This document shows positions 61,101 to 64,000 of a stretch of DNA of 64,000 nucleotides, piece after piece; position 1 is the first letter of the stretch; every line of letters starts with the position of its first letter. The notes under the pieces were generated by a model. It was not told the DNA's origin. It saw only the letters and a list, made by a program, of their open reading frames with translations, and searched no databases. The position numbers and the translations under genes were made by a program. Location of the stretch: positions 15,326,086-15,390,085 of the forward strand of contig CM055902.1 of assembly GCA_029582155.1 (NCBI GenBank), written 5' to 3'. The stretch is from Panopea generosa. Its lineage: Eukaryota > Mollusca > Bivalvia > Adapedonta > Hiatellidae.

Positions 61101-64000
61101 TAAAATAATATAAGATAACAGTCACAACGATCATGAACCTAAGATCAAACCCGAAACTCATGAATCACGAGTCTAACATCTTATCATGGAGACTGACATT
61201 GATGATTGGAATTTTAAATTGTAAAATTACCCTTAGCTTGATAAAGAAAACAAAAATAATGTTTGCGGTCAGTGTTGATGTAGATCCAGGCGAGCCTACA
61301 CATTTATGCTGTACTATCAGGGTATATACTGTTTTCTTCTCAGTCAATATATTATCAAAAAACACTATTTAGACCAGGAATGGAATTTAAGGGAAAATGG
61401 TCTGTTCCATATATTTACCTGTCTAAGAGAGAACAAGAAATAATTTTATATCTCTTTTCTTATCGTGTTTAGCTGGTGCGGCCATTGTTGCACACTGAGA
61501 AATGGCTGATACAATTTTGATTTCATACCCTTTTTAGTAAAATTAGATGAAGCATGGATGAGTTTTGTTTTTTTTTGTTTTATATAACTGGCACTGCTTT
61601 TGGTTATTAAAATTGTCTAACTATCCAATTTGATATACGTTATTATCTATTCTACCAGTTCCCAGAACATATATGAATGTTTCTCCTTATAGGGAGTGTC
61701 ATATGGAATATGTCTACAGGCATGTTGCACAAAGTGTATGTTACTGTCCAGCTACTGGCACCCTGCTGAGCTTTCATAATTCACCAACACTCCATTCACG
61801 CCATGTGGTAATGAGAAATACCCTGCCACAGTGTGCATATTGTACCCTAATTAGCCTAAATCACCCCAGGTTTCATGACCCTAGTGTTTATGACAGGATG
61901 TAATATCACAAAGTTTTATGGCTTATTACTAATTTAAACATTTTCAGTTAATTATGGGTGCAATATCAATGCAAACTTACAAGTAAAAAATATGTAATAT
62001 GATTTTATGTATATTTTTTACAAATTGTATACCAGTACACTATTTTAAAAGTAAAAACAAAACTCTGCTGTTGAATAACATTCAAAGACAAAGCATAAGA
62101 AAGACAATAAACTTACATTTTCATATATATTTATGAATAAATAAATGAACAAAGGTTTTAATTTATCTTTTTTTTATTACGAAGAAGAGGTAGTTCAAAT
62201 TCTATTCAAGAATAATGACCTAACTGACTGTGAAAAGCCATAAATCAATATACCCCATATCCGCAAGGAACTGATAACTTCCCACTTGAAACAGCGGTGA
62301 AAAACACATGATAATGAGACACACTGTTGTATGTCAGTCATAACAGAGACTTTTGCAGGGTGGGGATTCGAATTCGTGACACCCGGATTGATAGTCTAAC
62401 ACGTAACTGACTAAACTAATCGGGCCTGTCACAATTAAATGGCTTTTATTTGTATTTTAATAATGAATTTTAGATACCATGTCGTTTTCGCACCTTTTGT
62501 TTTGGCATTAACCTCTTCTTTTTATTGTATATTGGATTATCGCACCTGTTAAATCAGCATGCAATGATAGCATTGTGAAAGTTTGCTATATTAATTTCGC
62601 AATATTTTGGAAGAGTATATAAAATTACAAATTAAATTTCAGTTGAGCTATTAAATGTTATTAGCACATTTTTTTAAGAGCTTCCCACTGGATAATATAC
62701 ACTAAATCTATATGTGTGTCGCATATGGTAATCTTCGTACTGAAATCATCAGAAATTGTATAATTGGGTAATGGTACGCCAATGCATTGGTACGCTTCAT
62801 TCTGCAATCTTAGCTCCTACCCCAAAAGTATATAGGCATTTGGAGCGTGACGTCACCAGAAGCTTGACACTGAGGCATTGATAAATCACATATTAAGAAA
62901 ACTAAACACAACGTTGCCCACTCCACCCACTTATTCCGCTGAAGAAAACTATGTTTATGGGTTAAGTTCTTCAATCAGAATCGTTTTCGCGTTTAATTGT
63001 CTTCCTTCGATGTTCCTTAATACACTATATCTATGTATAAACTGTCTACGCAAATTAGTTCATATACATAACAGTTTCAGTAGAGAGCAGTCACTAACGA
63101 CACAATAACATTTTTGCGAGAACTAGAACCGAGGTGCTTCTATGACGTCACCGAAAACCTCCATCATAAAAGAGCTATAAAATGGCGGTGCCCATAATAT
63201 TTAGGAAACGCTTGAAATCATGATATTTAATATCGTTTTTCTCATTTGATAAATTTCGTTTAATATAAATTTGTTGATTTTTGTGTTATTTACATGTCTA
63301 TTTAACGATAAATAGCCATTTATATTCTGACATGAGGTAACCTTTAATTAAACATTTGTAAAATAATTTAATGATAGCAATGTATTTGTATTTTAATAAA
63401 TGTATTTGGAAGTTGAATGAAATGAAGTTGGACAATTTGATGCTAAAATTATTCATATAATTTCTACTGATGTCATTTCAGGCAAAGCTCTTCCTGGAAG
63501 CGAAGTAAAGATTATAGACGACGCGGGTAACGTCGTGCCAACTGGCGCGTCTGGCGAGCTCTGTGTACGTTCCACGTGGCGATTCTCAGGATACGTTAAG
63601 AGAGAAGATATGTTCAGATTGTGTGTAGATTCCGATAACTGGTTCCATACCGAAGATGTTGCTCACATGAACAAATCTGGAGAGGTCGTTATTGATGGGA
63701 GGATGAAGGAAGTCATTTCCATGCAGACCAACAAATTCTTCCCTTGGCTGATTGAGAAAACATTAAAGACATGTCCACAAGTTAAAACTGCAATCGCCGT
63801 AGGCGTTCCTGACAAGCGACTGTATCAAGTTGTTTGCGCATGCGTTATTCCTGAAGACGATACTTTAACTATTGATGATGTCAGGAAGTTTTGCGATGAT
63901 TCTTTTCTTGTAGAAGGCACCGGGTTGGGCATTACTACAAAACCTAGATACCATCTGATTTTTCATTCATTTCCATTGACACCTTCTGGTAAAATCGACA
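58174..64000 (+). CDS. Acyl-CoA synthetase-like (ANL/AMP-binding) enzyme, 3' end beyond window
   Basis: Two exons are visible: 58174-59272 and 63482 to the window end, joined as GTC-G|GC. The start is the first ATG, conserved in the pseudogene copy. Seen: phosphate-binding A3 loop TSGSTGKPK (residues 202-210), A5 YGTTEAG (342-348), A7-type NWFHTED (419-425), A8 region DGRMKEV (438-444) and A10 PLTPSGKID with the expected catalytic Lys at 537. By comparison with the pseudogene, about 14 codons remain, giving roughly 553 aa. Known family chemistry: ATP-dependent activation of a carboxylate to an acyl-adenylate, usually followed by transfer to CoA. It looks nearest to ACSF2-type ligases, but no mitochondrial leader is evident, and a luciferase- or 4CL-like relative is possible. 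The A8 glycines usual after GRxK(D/E) are replaced by MQTNKFFPW. Substrate unknown. Confidence 0.93.
59395..59716. repeat. ~420-bp dispersed repeat F, shortened copy
   Basis: AAAGGGTTTTACGGCGTTCC at the start and GATTCTATTCTTACCCAGAA at the end, matching 33350-33757 with internal losses. The same place in unit 1 (about 45030) lacks it, so it inserted after the duplication or was lost there. Confidence 0.7.
62228..62430 (-). repeat. SINE family B, minus strand
   Basis: The plus strand shows CGCAAGGAACTGATAACTTC, CACTTGAAACAGCGGTGAAA and, at the head, CCCGGATTGATAGTCTAACA followed by GACTAAACTAATCGGGCC, the reverse complement of the A-box side of the tRNA-like head. Confidence 0.65.

Larger units (their letters stand above)
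59273..63481 (+). other. 4.2-kb intron of the ANL gene
   Basis: Donor GTATGT at 59273, acceptor TCATTTCAG ending 63481. The matching intron of the pseudogene is only about 0.7 kb. It holds repeat F (59395-59716), a SINE B on the minus strand (62228-62430), and otherwise AT-rich sequence. Two overlapping minus-strand frames (60228-60700) contain WHYFAVTAPFNEHC and CEHLCPGFTG-like strings but no domain I can name. No other gene supported. Confidence 0.6.

Overview
The window is eukaryotic nuclear DNA from a metazoan. It is AT-rich, genes are split by long introns with GT-AG boundaries, and short interspersed and tandem repeats fill much of the rest. The repeat style (many tRNA-headed SINEs, TA-flanked MITEs, a KRBA2-like Ginger integrase, minisatellites in introns) and the proteins suggest a lophotrochozoan, most likely a bivalve mollusc. 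The species is inference; the genes themselves only show a metazoan.

Region 1 (about 1-32.6 kb) holds two conserved single-copy genes placed head to head. On the minus strand is an IFTAP (intraflagellar transport associated protein) homologue, five coding exons from 11299 down to 1054. On the plus strand is YIPF3, a Golgi multispanning protein, ten coding exons from 12486 to 27192. All exon phases join without a stop: 422 aa for IFTAP and 367 aa for YIPF3. They share the intergenic region around 12.15-12.49 kb. IFTAP intron 1 carries a nested stack of transposons: a SINE split by a mariner-like element, which holds a piggyBac-type MITE, with a 2.48-kb Ginger-type element at its edge. YIPF3 introns carry four different minisatellites and several SINE families.

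Region 2 (about 32.8-39.3 kb) is repeats: two copies of a ~420-bp dispersed repeat, a ~2.85-kb minisatellite of ~65-bp units, a broken DDE (Harbinger/ISL2EU-like) transposase, and a ~1.1-kb element with 64-bp inverted ends.

Region 3 (about 39.3-64 kb) is a diverged tandem segmental duplication. Each unit has, in the same order, a 47-bp minisatellite, a conserved flank, a G-rich degenerate repeat, a tRNA-derived SINE, and an acyl-CoA synthetase-like (ANL/AMP-binding) gene. In unit 1 (about 39.3-46.1 kb) the array is short and the gene is a pseudogene. In unit 2 (about 49.2 kb to the window end) the array has grown to ~6 kb with a 1.7-kb higher-order duplication, and the gene is intact but runs off the window.

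No functional tRNA or rRNA gene, CRISPR array or prokaryotic operon was seen. Most open frames over the minisatellites are products of the repeats, not genes.
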